In this document: positions 1-11,697 of the stretch, one piece after another
How the letters are laid out: each line of letters starts with the position of its first letter
Numbering within the stretch: position 1 is the stretch's first letter
Assembly (NCBI RefSeq): GCF_001649575.2
Contig: NC_051434.1
Coordinates: forward strand, 6,758,225-6,822,224
From: Kryptolebias marmoratus
Lineage: Eukaryota > Chordata > Actinopteri > Cyprinodontiformes > Rivulidae
DNA length: 64,000 bases
Direction: 5' to 3'
Notes under the pieces: generated by a model
What the model was told of the DNA's origin: nothing
Database searches by the model: none
Seen by the model: only the letters and a program-made list of their open reading frames with translations
Made by a program: the position numbers and the translations under genes

Positions 1-165
1 GGGCTGCACTTCGTCTGGCCCCTCACCTAGGACCTGTCTGCCTTGGGTGACCCTACTAGGGGCATGAAGGCCCTGACAGCATAGCTCCTAGGATCATTGG
101 GACACTCAAACCCCTCCACCACAATAAGGTGGCAGCCCAGGGAGAGGTTTTAAAAATCATAAAAA
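1..165. repeat. Interspersed repeat fragment at window edge
   Basis: A block with CCTAGGACCTGTCTGCCTTG, GGGGCATGAAGGCCCTGACA and AAGGTGGCAGC followed by an A/T-rich tail looks like a fish interspersed element that I recall from other teleost genomes, probably the 3' part of a non-LTR retrotransposon. It continues beyond the window. The class is not certain. Confidence 0.4.
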
Positions 166-1487
166 TATATATTTTACTGTAATTTCTGCACACGCTTGCT
201 CAAATCTGGAATCATTAAAATAACAATAAATAAGCTTATGTTCTTACCACATAATTTTTGCTATATTTGTGGTCCCCAAAATAAAGTTACATGTGTTCAT
301 TTTGTTTTTACATTCTTTTAATTAAGCTGACTGAGTAGAAGTCTCACATTTTCAATTATCACAAAGCAAGAAATTTCTAAATAGATCAAACCCACAAAAA
401 TAAATGAAGTCTGCAGGGGCTTTGCTGTTGTCGGCTTGCGCAGCTTGACTTTATTAATTGTTTCTTGTTATTATCAATTACTGATGAATATCTTCCAAGG
501 CTGACTTCCACTTTAGTTGATAATAAAATTGTTCACTAAATGACAAACGTTTGGACATTTTTCAGACACAAAGACGCACGTTTCAAACACATAAAGCCAT
601 TATTTGTGCCTTGCATTATCATTTAAAAATCTAATTTTACTATATTATCCCAAAAATCCCTTTTCAGAAACAATATAGTAATAACTGCACTTTCAACATA
701 CAGGCCAGACCAAACATCAGTATCCTTTTATAGAAAATCAGCTTTTAGTTTCAGTTTCAGAGGTAGAAACTCTCTTTTTGAGATTAGGCAAAACTTTTTT
801 GATCAAGCATATTGTTGGCACAGGCTCAAGTTACTTTAAACAGTCAGGTGTTAATTTAGAGTCTTAAACCATAAGAATATTTACTTTTTCTGAGGAAATT
901 TGTTTTAGTTTTTATGTGTACTCTGCAGAAACTGTGTACAAAACTGAAAATCTAAAACTTCAGCCTCTCAGTGTGAGAGGATTAAGTACACTGGGTAAAA
1001 AAATCACTTATATTAACAATGTTTTTATGTTACTGCAAATAAAAATGTCAATTAAACACTCCATTTAACAATCACCTGTTGTCTGTTGAGTCATCCTAAC
1101 ATCTGTGGTCCAAATTCAACAAGAGACAAAGTGTTTAAAAGTCCTCCAGGTGATACATGTTCTTGCTTCTTTTAACAAGTCCCTGAAGTCTGGTGTGAAA
1201 CCACATCAAGTTTCTGTATTCCTGCTATGATACTCTCAACAGCTCTTCTCCCATTTTCAAACTTCTTGCATTTTGATGCCAGAGTCTCATCTCATTAAAT
1301 TTGTGTCTCTTTATCTATGCAATTAAACTGTGCTTTAAATGTTTAGGTAAACTGTAGGTGGTGGCTGGCAGGCTAAAAGGTTATTTTCAAGCACATGGCA
1401 CGAAGCCTTCATATTTTATGCAACTTTTGTCTCAGATAAAGCAGTTTTGCTCATTTCAGAAACTTTTTTTCTAGAGCTTGCCCTCTG

Positions 1488-1488
<1 letters not shown>

Positions 1489-1563
<75 letters not shown>

Positions 1564-1621
1564 GTCTATCTATCCTTATATATGTATATATACATACATA
1601 CATACATATATAAGGATAGAT
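1489..1621. repeat. TCTA microsatellite with adjoining 19-bp inverted repeat
   Basis: About 20 copies of TCTA (1489-1574, one TCTG interruption) run into a perfect hairpin. The left arm 1568-1586 (starting ATCTATCCTTATATATG) is the exact reverse complement of 1603-1621, with a 16-nt TATA/TACA spacer. Confidence 0.85.
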
Positions 1622-3602
1622 GGAAATGCCACCACCTGCTGATGATACAGTGCAAGCTACTTTAGTTTCCTCCAAAGCATGTAATTTAAATGTAATATTG
1701 TGTATGAAGTGGTATTCCTTAATTGTATTTCATATTTGTTTCAAATGTGATTAAAATAGCTCAGACAATGTCTCTTTCTTACCCTGTTCAAGCAGGACAA
1801 AGCTGGTTGGCAAACAGGGTGGAGGCGAAAGAAAACACCCAACTTAGCTCAATCAAAGCGGAGCAGCTTCTTGAAAAATGTTAACGATTATATTTTTGTG
1901 TAAGGCAATTAGAATAGATGTATTTGTAGCAACCAAGTTGGTATGAGTAGATTTTTATCTTCTCATTTAACTCTCAACAAAGAAGCAGATAAATGTCCTT
2001 CTGATTGTTCAATATCAGTTCATCAAACAACTGGAGACAGTGTTAATGCCTGCAAAAAATTAAAAAAATTAAAATTAAAAAAACAAGTGAATTTTGAGTT
2101 AAACTATGAAATGCAAACCAGGTGACAAAAAAACGCTTTTACACTAAGGCGTATTCAGCCTCTGTTGTCACTTCCCCACTCCAAATTTCAGACTTTTCAC
2201 ATAATTGCCTATTCTAAAGTCTTCTCAACAGACTTCGGATTTTTTTAACAAAGTCTGGACTATTAACACTAAGTATGGGTCCAGCCTGTCTCGGCTGGTC
2301 TGTTGTATCAAGGTCTACAACAATCAGATGAACCTCGAAACAAGCATTCTTCGTCAGACAGAACGTTTGGTCCATGTGTCTAGACCTCCACCATATCTGA
2401 CCCGCCAGCACAGAAGGACACACAAACACTCGACAGACGATCGTAAGGAACAAATACAGGCAGGCTCCTTCCCACCACCATGTGACTTGGATATGCGCGC
2501 TAACTGCTGTTCGTAATTTCTTATCATTGACACCCACCCCTCCACATCCACATATACACTTGTCAAATATGACACCTCTACCCACAAGGAAAGGACCAGG
2601 TTCTCAGTCATGTTCCAGAAAACCAAACGAAACTCCCCCAACTATATTTGTCGTTTTGTCAAGTGAACCTTTCCTTAAATATATAAGACATCTGCTTTAG
2701 TCTTTAGTTGTTGGACAGGGAGGCCATTTTCTTTGTCCTTTTCATCTCTCTCCTGCACTCCAGTCAAAGAAGAAGACCAGTCCATGGATCCCTTCCATGC
2801 TATGTGGGAGTCCCTGCTGTTTCAGTGGCTGCCAGTCACTCAGCCTCTTCCCTCTCTCTTTGGAGCGTTTGGCTCCATAACCATGGGAGCCCATCTGATG
2901 TGGTCCCTCCATCTGACTACCAGCTCTCTTTCCCGGGCCCAGACGACTGGAGGGACAGAGCAGACAAAAAGGGCCACAGATTGTTGTATACCATTTACAT
3001 GTAAATACAGAGACCAGGCCTGGGTCTGGGTTCAATATTGAAGGCGTCCGCTGCACTGAGGTCCCTGCGTGTGTGCATGTATAAGTGTGTGCGCGTACAC
3101 ACCAGCATGTGTATACGATTGTGTGTGTGTGAGCGTGCGTGCACAGGCTTGTGTGTTTTCATGTATGTGCATGGCATGATCCAGTACATCTAAATTATAC
3201 AGCTGCCAAATTGCTGCAAATGTTTTAATACACAACCATTCTGTGGTCTCTAATTATATCTAATGGCTGCTGGATGCATTTCTCCACAGCGGAAACAGGA
3301 GCCTTTTCTGTGAATAACTTGGCATTTTGTCGGTTAGTCTTTTAAATGATAAAACAGAGGTGTTGAAATAGAAACTTTAACATGTTCCAAAATTATCTAA
3401 ACAGGCATTGCAGGGGTGTAGGATGATGTTTTTGTCTGGCCTAAAAGTGCATCTGAGGGCCTTCTAACTCTGCAAATGTAGTCCCTTCTCCTCATGACGA
3501 CTGAAGGAGCCAAGGCAACATCTCTCTTTCACTGGGGGTGGATCAACCTTAAACCACAATTTGTGTCTACATCGCCTCCCTCCCATTAGCATATGCCTCT
3601 GG

Positions 3603-4218
3603 TTGGTAGACAGTAAGTCAGTTAGGGCTTTCCTCTGTGTCGATCTCGAAGCTTTCATACCAGGAAAGAGAAGTGTTAAAACTCTACATTCTCACTTCTG
3701 ACTCACTGATTTAACCACATTGAGGCAGGACCAGCAGCAGAATACTCCTGTGGTGTAAATCTGTTTGCCAAAAAAAAAAAAAAAAAAAAAAAAGACAAGT
3801 AAAAAAAAAATAAAAAAAAATACAGGATCTTCTTGAAATGCAGTTTCTGAGTCAGTGTTAGGAATGTGATAAAAGCCCAGCTTGTTTGGCTGTGATAGTG
3901 CTATGGGAAAGNTTGGTAGACAGTAAGTCAGTTAGGGCTTTCCTCTGTGTCGATCTCGAAGCTTTCATACCAGGAAAGAGAAGTGTTAAAACTCTACATT
4001 CTCACTTCCGGTTCCTGCCATGCAGCTGCTGAGCGCCAAAAGACCAGGCTCCGGTCTCTGGCCTTCACATCGCAGGTTAAAAAAAAAAAAAAAAAAGCAA
4101 GACAAGTAAAAAAATAATAAAATAAAATACAGGATCTTCTTGAAATGCAGTTTCTGAGTCAGTGTTAGGAATGTGATAAAAGCCCAGCTTGTTTGGCTGT
4201 GATAGTGCTATGGGAAAG
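3603..4218. repeat. Direct duplication split by a single N
   Basis: 3603-3698 is identical to 3913-4008 (96 bp), and 3821-3911 is identical to 4128-4218 (91 bp). Between the matching blocks each copy has about 70 bp of different sequence and a poly(A) tract of different length. The single N at 3912 lies exactly at the junction of the two copies. This is typical of two contig ends or haplotypes joined without merging their overlap. Confidence 0.85.
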
Positions 4219-7134
4219 GACAAAAAACCAGGGGTGAGGTGGGTAGAGTTTCTGTGTCGTGGTAGACGTCATTGGTTGCTGGTTTCTTGAAGTGGAGAGC
4301 AGTATTTCCGCTCCAGACACCAGCTCACCCCAACCATCATCATCAGCCAAGAGAGTATGTTTGTTAAAGAGGGCATGTTATCTTAGGGGCTTAATGCCGA
4401 GTCGATACAACTCCACCACCCTCCCTTACACCTCACGTTCCAGGGAACACATATATCCAGTCTACGCTGTCAAACTTTTAGCACCTGCTATTTGGCTTCA
4501 GTCCCTTAGGCTATGTCAATTCCTCTGGTGTTGCAGGAGGATGGGCTCGGAGAAGTGGGTCAACAACGGTTGATGCTAAAATGGGGATGAGGGTGAGACT
4601 TGGGCCGCCGGACTTTCGTTTGCTTTTGGTTATTGTTAGCTACATCTTTGGCTGGTGGCAGCATTCTGAATAAAAGTGTGGATGTGTCAAATTTAGTTTA
4701 CTGATTTGTAGTCAGTTCGTGTCTGCACAGGGCATTAGAAAATGAAGAACTCAAAGTATGATAAATCTGATAAAAATAAGTACTTTTTTTCTTCATTTAG
4801 CTACTGGTAAACATGCAAAACTTGGAGATGTGTCACTCACTGGTCTACTACAAGTGCTTGGAGAAAATAAAAACTCGTCCAACACGGCAAGCACAGATAC
4901 TGGCTTCCATAATTGTACCTGCTGCTTTTCCCAAAGGCCCTGGGTGACACTTTCTTTAATGCAGTAATCCAAAAATCATGTTGCCATACCACAGGGAATC
5001 CAATACGGCAAAGCAGCTTCAATCCTATTTCCCTGAATGCAACTGGTACGTCTTATTTTCCTAAGATTTGCCTTAACACAGTGGATTATTGTTGCCCCTT
5101 GCATCACAAATGTATTGGGCTCTCATATCCCCAGATACGTTTCTGCAGTAATCCACCGCTCCTCTCGCAGACCAGAAAAAGAAAACAGACAAAACCATGC
5201 ATACACAGAGCAGCATATGACATTGAGACTGATCTGATGCAAAATAGGATTGGACGCTTTTATGCAATCTGTTGTATTTGAATGCATTTTGAGGATTTCA
5301 GATACGCTGCATGTAAATAGAGTAGATGGAGAGAAATCCCACAGTGCTCACTCTCTAACTGATAGAAACAAGTCACATTCTTGTGATTATTTTCTCTGCA
5401 TAATTCTCATTGTAATGTTTTTTTTTCTTGAATCGATGCAAGAAAAAAAAAAGGAAAAAAGAAATCAGACATTATTTTATGCAAATAAATGCTTCCTAAC
5501 TGCAAAAGAAAACCTTGTGTTGTTTAAAAATGAAGGAGACAATGAGATCGGAAAAAGACAATGTAATTGATGCGAGTACTTAAACGGAAATTCATGAAGC
5601 TGTCACCTCTGTATCTTTGAAGACAGCAGCGTGTCTGTAACATAAGCTGTCCTCTAGTAAAGACCGCTGCTTTGATTAAATGTTAGCAATCCCCGCACAC
5701 TGGAAAATATACTGGGGGACGTTGTTGATAAACATGTGAGATAAATTCTTTCCAATAAAAGTGTTCTTCAGGATGATGATTTGCGGAGGAGTGCATTGCT
5801 GGCATTGTGCACACAGCACTTGGCTTTTCTTTTCCCAGCACCCCTCCCTCCAGGGGTCTCAGTAGCCAGGATCTCTAATGAGACTTGCGTTATTAATCCT
5901 TGCAATGGGGTACATGAATTCACTCCGGAGCAAAGGCTTCTACAGCCACGCTGGCCCATAAAACTGGGAATGTATTCCTTTCATGTGCTGTGTTGATGAT
6001 CTGCTCTGACAACAATATGGTAAGACTTCCCTTCCCCTGTCGCGCGGGCCCTGGCCCGGGGCCAAAGAGGGTCATCTCAGACACACTTGGACTTTTATAG
6101 GTGGTCAAGAAACATGCTGACAGGTCACAAGTGGGAGCTCCTTTATGAGCAGGACCTACACATCCACCTCATTTGGAATTAGTTTACTTATAGGTGGCCA
6201 ATAAATCAGCTTTATTTTGTTTTTTAGTTTTCAAACGGCAAGTCTTGAGGGGCGTTAGGAGGACCTACGTGCTTTAGGCTATGGCAGTTACAACTATAAC
6301 ACTGCGGCTGTTTTAGCAGGATTTTTCCCTCAATGAGCTTGTAATTATCCGTGAAATAAAGCTGTAATGTACAATAATCAGCTGTGAAATTATTTATCTG
6401 AAGCATGACTCTGTGCAGGTGGGACAGAAGCAAAATCCTTCTTGAAAAAAGTACGACTTCTTTAATCATCTGGGGATTTTGCTGATCATCTAGGGGGGAA
6501 AAAAAAGAGGGAGAATTGTACTAATAAGGTGTTGACAGCTCGGGTGTGAAATACTGAATACAAATGCAGCTTCCTTTGATCTATAGATTTACTTTCCAAC
6601 TTTAGAAGGATCCTGTTGAGACTGGAGCGAAACAGAGTGGACATAAATATGCGGACAGATGTGCGTGTTATGTTTATTTTAAATCAACTTCACAGGCTCA
6701 TGGTGATCCATGTAATGTGGATTCTCTGTGTTCCAAGCTTTTTAGGAGTCTTTTTGCTGCGAGAGGAGCAGAAAATAAGACGCTTTCGCAGAAATCTCTG
6801 CTGTGACACAGGTCGGAGTAAATAATAAAGCAGGTTGCAGATAATTTGTAAACCTGATCTGAGTCGTCAGCTGCGTGACGCGTCTGTCTGTGCTCAGGAT
6901 GCTCTCGGTCCTGATTGACAGGCCGTGCTGATGCAGTGCATGTCGCTCCGGTCCCCCGATGGCCCCTGTAGCCGGGCTTTTCTGTCCCATTTCTGACACC
7001 AGCCAATCTGCCTCCAGCCGAGATTCTCCCTCAGCTTTTCACAGATTTGTATCCCCATTTTCCCCAAATTCATCTCACCCCCTATATTCACCCACCCCAC
7101 CTCCCCCACCCAGCTTTCTTTAAGACTCACACAT

Positions 7135-7135
<1 letters not shown>

Positions 7136-7167
<32 letters not shown>
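7136..7167. repeat. AC dinucleotide microsatellite
   Basis: About 16 uninterrupted AC units. Confidence 0.9.
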
Positions 7168-7173
<6 letters not shown>

Positions 7174-8784
7174 TAGAAGGATGCAGACACTAAAATGAGC
7201 TGAATTATGTAAAGGGAGAAGCCAGTTTAAGAAGTGAGAGTCACCAGCCTGCTTGTTGAGTTATTTTAATCCACCCATGTTACCCAGAGTCCTGGTCACT
7301 CACTAGGGAGCGCTGTCTCTGCCACCCCTTCATCATTTGGCCTGCAAACAGGACAGTCTTGTATTCATTTCTGTATTTGTTATGTTTCGTTTTGTTTTGT
7401 TTTGTTTCTTAAATCATCTAGCCTACATGAACCAGGTGTGTGTGAGCAGCCTGATTCAGTGCCCTTTAATTCATTTTATTTGTCTCAGTTATTACCAGCC
7501 ACTTGTGATTAAATCCATTTAGCTGAAATCCATTTATTATTTTTGTTTCTGCAGTTTCAGGCCAATTTGCAGGCTTGCTTTTTATGCTGTTTTAAAGCTG
7601 TTTATTTATTATTTATTGATTAATTTATTGTCTTCACGCGTTCATTTATGTGTTCCCGAACTCCCAACATTAAAAGAGAAATACAGGGATTTATAACACC
7701 CCTTTTTATTACATTTAAACCCAGTTTTAACACGGTTTTCGTTTTTTTTTTTTTTAGTTTTAACATTACATTTGTGAGAAAATAACACAAACTAAAATAT
7801 TAGATTTTTTAAAGTCTTTGATAAAGGAAGCTACATAAAATAACACAAATATAATTTTGCTGCGAAGGAATATATTTAAACTGCTACATGGTTTATTTTA
7901 TTTTACATAAATTAAATTGTGCCTCAGGTCAAACATCCAAATAATGATTTGGTTTACTAAGGAATAAGAAAATAATTGCCTTTTCTTAATTTTGTTTTTT
8001 ATAAATATACTTTTTTTTCTGAACGGAAATAAAATAACAGCCGCAGCAGTTTATTCACCCACTGAGAGAAAAAGACGAAGCAAGATTCGCGCAGAACAAA
8101 AATCCACCCGACTGGTCCTTTGTGGAGGGTGAAATGTAAATAAGCGACTTTGAGCTTCAGAGCCTCGTTTTTCAGTCGGTGTTTTTATTAAGGCTGGTGC
8201 TGAAGAGGCGGAGAGGTCCAATTATAGGAAACAAGGTGCACATGTGACTGCTCGAGTTTTTTTTAACAGGTTGGAGTGTTTGCGCCGAGGGGGAAGCGCG
8301 GGGTCTCAGCGGTGAGTGATTAGAAACTGTCTGAAGTGAAAAGCCTGATCTGATCTCTGTTTGCGCGCGCGCATGTGTGTGTGTTTTATCAACGTGTTGT
8401 ATGGAGATGCAGCTGAAGCCGGAGCTGCTTGGCGGGTTTAAGGTGTACCATGTGCGTAATGGTGGCTACATTACGCTGCGGATATGCAACCAAATCTGAG
8501 AGTTTACTTGTTTTTTTTTTTGTTGTTTTTTTGCGCGAGGGAAAAACAATATAAACAGTTTTTACTTCATTGATCTGTCTGATTTTTAACAAGGTTTCAG
8601 CTGCAGATTGGAGCTAATTTATCAAGCGTTGTTTAATACAGAGAATAATAAAAGAGGCTGAAACATTTTCCACTCCTGTTAAGTCTCCGTCCGCCTGGAG
8701 GGTAAAAAAAAGAAGGGCATATAAGATAAAGTTTTGTTTTTGGTGCAGTAGCGCACACTTTCTAATTGAATTGTAGCCGCGCTG

Positions 8785-8880
8785 CCATTGGCTGCTGAGA
8801 GGGTCGGTTCCCCCTGCGTGGCTCTCCTTAGGCTCCTCCTCTGACGCACGCGATCTGCCGTGAGCAGCATCTTATAAGAG
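8785..8880 (+). promoter_or_regulatory. eomesa: eomes core promoter: inverted CCAAT box and TATA box
   Basis: TATAAGAG lies at 8873-8880 and an inverted CCAAT box (CCATTGG) at 8785-8791, about 82 bases upstream, a usual NF-Y to TATA spacing. Transcription would start near 8900-8910, leaving about 160 nt of 5' UTR before the ATG at 9066. The sequence from here through exon 1 is CpG-rich. The start site is inferred and not seen directly. Confidence 0.7.
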
Positions 8881-9065
8881 CCGCCGAGCGTCTCCATCCG
8901 CGGCATTATCTGATCCGAAACTCTGCGGGGACAAGACTTCCACGTCCCGTCGTTCTCTCACAGGGGGGAGGTGGGCTGCAGCAGACCAGAGACAACCCCG
9001 GGCCCCGCGGTTGGCTGACGCTCCCACTTTCTGGACTCCTGAACCCTCTTTCTTTATTCAAGATA

Positions 9066-9769
9066 ATGCAGTTAGAGAACATCCTGCCCAGCGCCAGCAT
9101 CAATCTACCCAAGACCTTCTACAACCTGTCCTCCTCCGACAGCGCCAACACCAGCCCCAGGCCCTCCTCCCAGCTCGAGTACCAGGAGGTGGAGCGGACC
9201 GAGTCCGAGTCCAGCGGCACCAACAAGAAGTACCTGAGCGGGGTGGGCAACGGGATGCTGGGGGAGGGAGAGGGGGACGGTTTCACCAAGAACGATGGGA
9301 GGAAGGGCTCCCCGGTGCTGGGGGAGGACGAGCTGACGAGCGGCCGGCGGTACAACATAGACGAACTCGGTTCTGACAGATACTTCATCTCGTCCTCTCA
9401 GGCGAGTTCCGACATGGCGAACCCGTGCTCCCTGTTTCCCTACGCAGGACAGCCGGGTTCTGTGTACAGCGGGACCGGCGGCTCCAGGTACCCGGCCTCC
9501 CTGCACTACGGATCCGTCCTCCCGCCCGCGGGCTTCTCCGCTCCGTCCGTGTGCAGCGGCCGGAGCCAGTTCGGCGGCGGCGGCTACCAGTTCAGCCAGG
9601 GCCCCGGCTGCTTGTACCCGTCCTACTCCGGGACCGGGACCGGGATCGGGTCCATGTCTCTGCCCGGCTCTGCCGCCGGGGCCCGCGCGCAGGTGTATCT
9701 GTGTAACAGGCCTCTGTGGCTGAAGTTCCACCGGCACCAGACCGAGATGATCATCACCAAGCAGGGCAG
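9066..9769 (+). CDS. eomesa: eomes coding exon 1
   Basis: Encodes residues 1-234 and two bases of codon 235. It covers the low-complexity Ser/Gly/Pro N-terminal region and the first part of the T-box through TEMIITKQG. It is GC- and CpG-rich compared with its flanks. The donor is CAG|GTAAAC at 9770, phase 2. Confidence 0.95.
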
Positions 9770-11643
9770 GTAAACAAAGATGAGAATAATAATATAAACT
9801 TTAAAGAAAAATGTCCAGAAATGTTCGTATCGAACGAAATCTCATGTTTTTATTTCTGTAATGTGTTGATTTTAAAAAAAATTCTCAACTAAAAGCAGTT
9901 TGTCGTATTTAAAGATTTGATGTTGTGAGCGCAGCTTTAAAAGGTTTAACTCATTTTTTTGTTTTGTTTTTGGGTTTTTTCAGGCGGATGTTTCCGTTCC
10001 TCAGCTTCAACATCACCGGCCTGAACCTCACGGCCCATTACAACGTGTTCGTCGAGGTGGTTCTGGCCGACCCGAACCACTGGCGCTTTCAGGGAGGAAA
10101 GTGGGTCACGTGTGGAAAAGCAGACAATAATATGCAAGGTGAGCAAAAGAATCAACCAAAGGTGTTTGCTTTTTTATTTATTTATTTGGTTAATTAAAAG
10201 TTTTGTTTTAAGAAATTTTTAATAATAAAAACTAACCAATTCTTCCTTTAATAAAATAAAATGAAACTACTAACAGACTTGGCCTTAATTTTATTTGTTT
10301 ATTTCAACAAATTTCAAAATAAAAATGAAACGTTTTTGGCGACCTTTTTTTTTTAAGTTTGAAATTTTGGTGTCAGATTATCCCAAATTATCGGCCCTTT
10401 TATTTATTTATTTAAGGTGTTTTTTTATTTTAATTATTATTTTATTATTATTATTTTGGGGCCTTCCAATATTCAAATACAGGTTTTAAAGGCCCCAGTC
10501 TTTTTGAGTTAGTTGGATACCCAAAAACATACATTTAAAAAATGTATTTTAAATTGAAAAATTCTTCATTGCTATTTTAAATTAAATTGAACTCTTTAGT
10601 TTTTTTTATTAATTTCAACAGAATTGGTTATAGAATAAATCTGTCTTATCAGTTAAAAATATATATATTTTGCACCTTGTTTTTATTATACATACTCTAA
10701 TTAGCTATAACATTATGTACAATTTATCAGACTAAATTTATTTACATAAGAGGGAAAATGAAACGTTTTATAAATTGCAGGGTTTTTTGTTTGTTTGTTT
10801 TTTTAGTCTGGATTTATTCAGATGCAGACCTGTTTTTGTGGATTTCTGGTATTACATTTGCTCCTTTTTAATTTTAGGTAATAAAGTGTATGTTCACCCT
10901 GAATCTCCGAACACTGGTGCTCACTGGATGAGGCAAGAAATCTCTTTCGGCAAACTAAAGCTGACTAACAATAAAGGAGCCAACAACAACAACACACAGG
11001 TTAGATAATCTATCATTTGTTTGTATTTGTCTCTTCTAATTTCAGAACACTTTTTTTCCTTTTGGAATATTTCTGTTCATACTAGTATAAAATAAAAATT
11101 CAAATGAATATTTATCAACAAGTTATTTAGTCAAAAAGGCTTGCAGCTGATGGGCTTTCTGAGAAGTAAAGTGTTGTACTTATTTCCTGTTTTCAGATGA
11201 TAGTCCTGCAGTCGCTTCATAAATATCAGCCTCGTTTGCACATTGTGGAGGTGACGGAGGACGGAGTGGAGGACATGAGCAACGAGGCCAGAACTCAGAC
11301 CTTCACCTTCCCAGAGAACCAGTTTATTGCTGTCACAGCTTACCAGAACACAGATGTAAGTCTTTCTTTCTTTTTAGGATATTTTTGTGCTCAGATTCAT
11401 TTTGAATTGCAGATATTTCAAAATGTTATTTGTCCTCAGTCCCTGAACTGTCGCTTGTTTCGATGAGGATTATTAATGCAGGATGTCTTTGGTTTCAGAT
11501 CACACAGCTGAAGATTGATCACAACCCATTTGCAAAAGGCTTCCGGGATAACTATGACTCGTACGTGTCTTGCACTAAATACGCTGTGGTTTTTTGTTGG
11601 TTTTTTTTTTTCTCAACTTCATTGCATGTCCTGAACCCTGCAG

Positions 11644-11697
<54 letters not shown>

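Larger units (their letters stand above)
166..8784. other. Upstream flank of eomes, no gene recognised
   Basis: No ORF here has splice signals or protein features that I recognise; the longest are about 120 codons and look random. The stretch contains microsatellites, a duplicated segment around an N (3603-4218), degenerate TG-rich sequence at 3066-3160 and unique sequence of medium complexity. The unique part includes 5,640-6,110 and 8,040-8,330, which could be regulatory. Positions of enhancers cannot be proved from one genome. Confidence 0.6.

Noticed and set aside
2205..3056. Several overlapping ORFs of 90-123 codons on both strands
   Set aside because: Overlap in many frames, no splice context and no recognisable protein; consistent with chance.
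9105..9737. 210-codon ORF on the minus strand
   Set aside because: It is a shadow of GC-rich eomes exon 1, with a Gly/Ala/Arg-rich composition and no family features.
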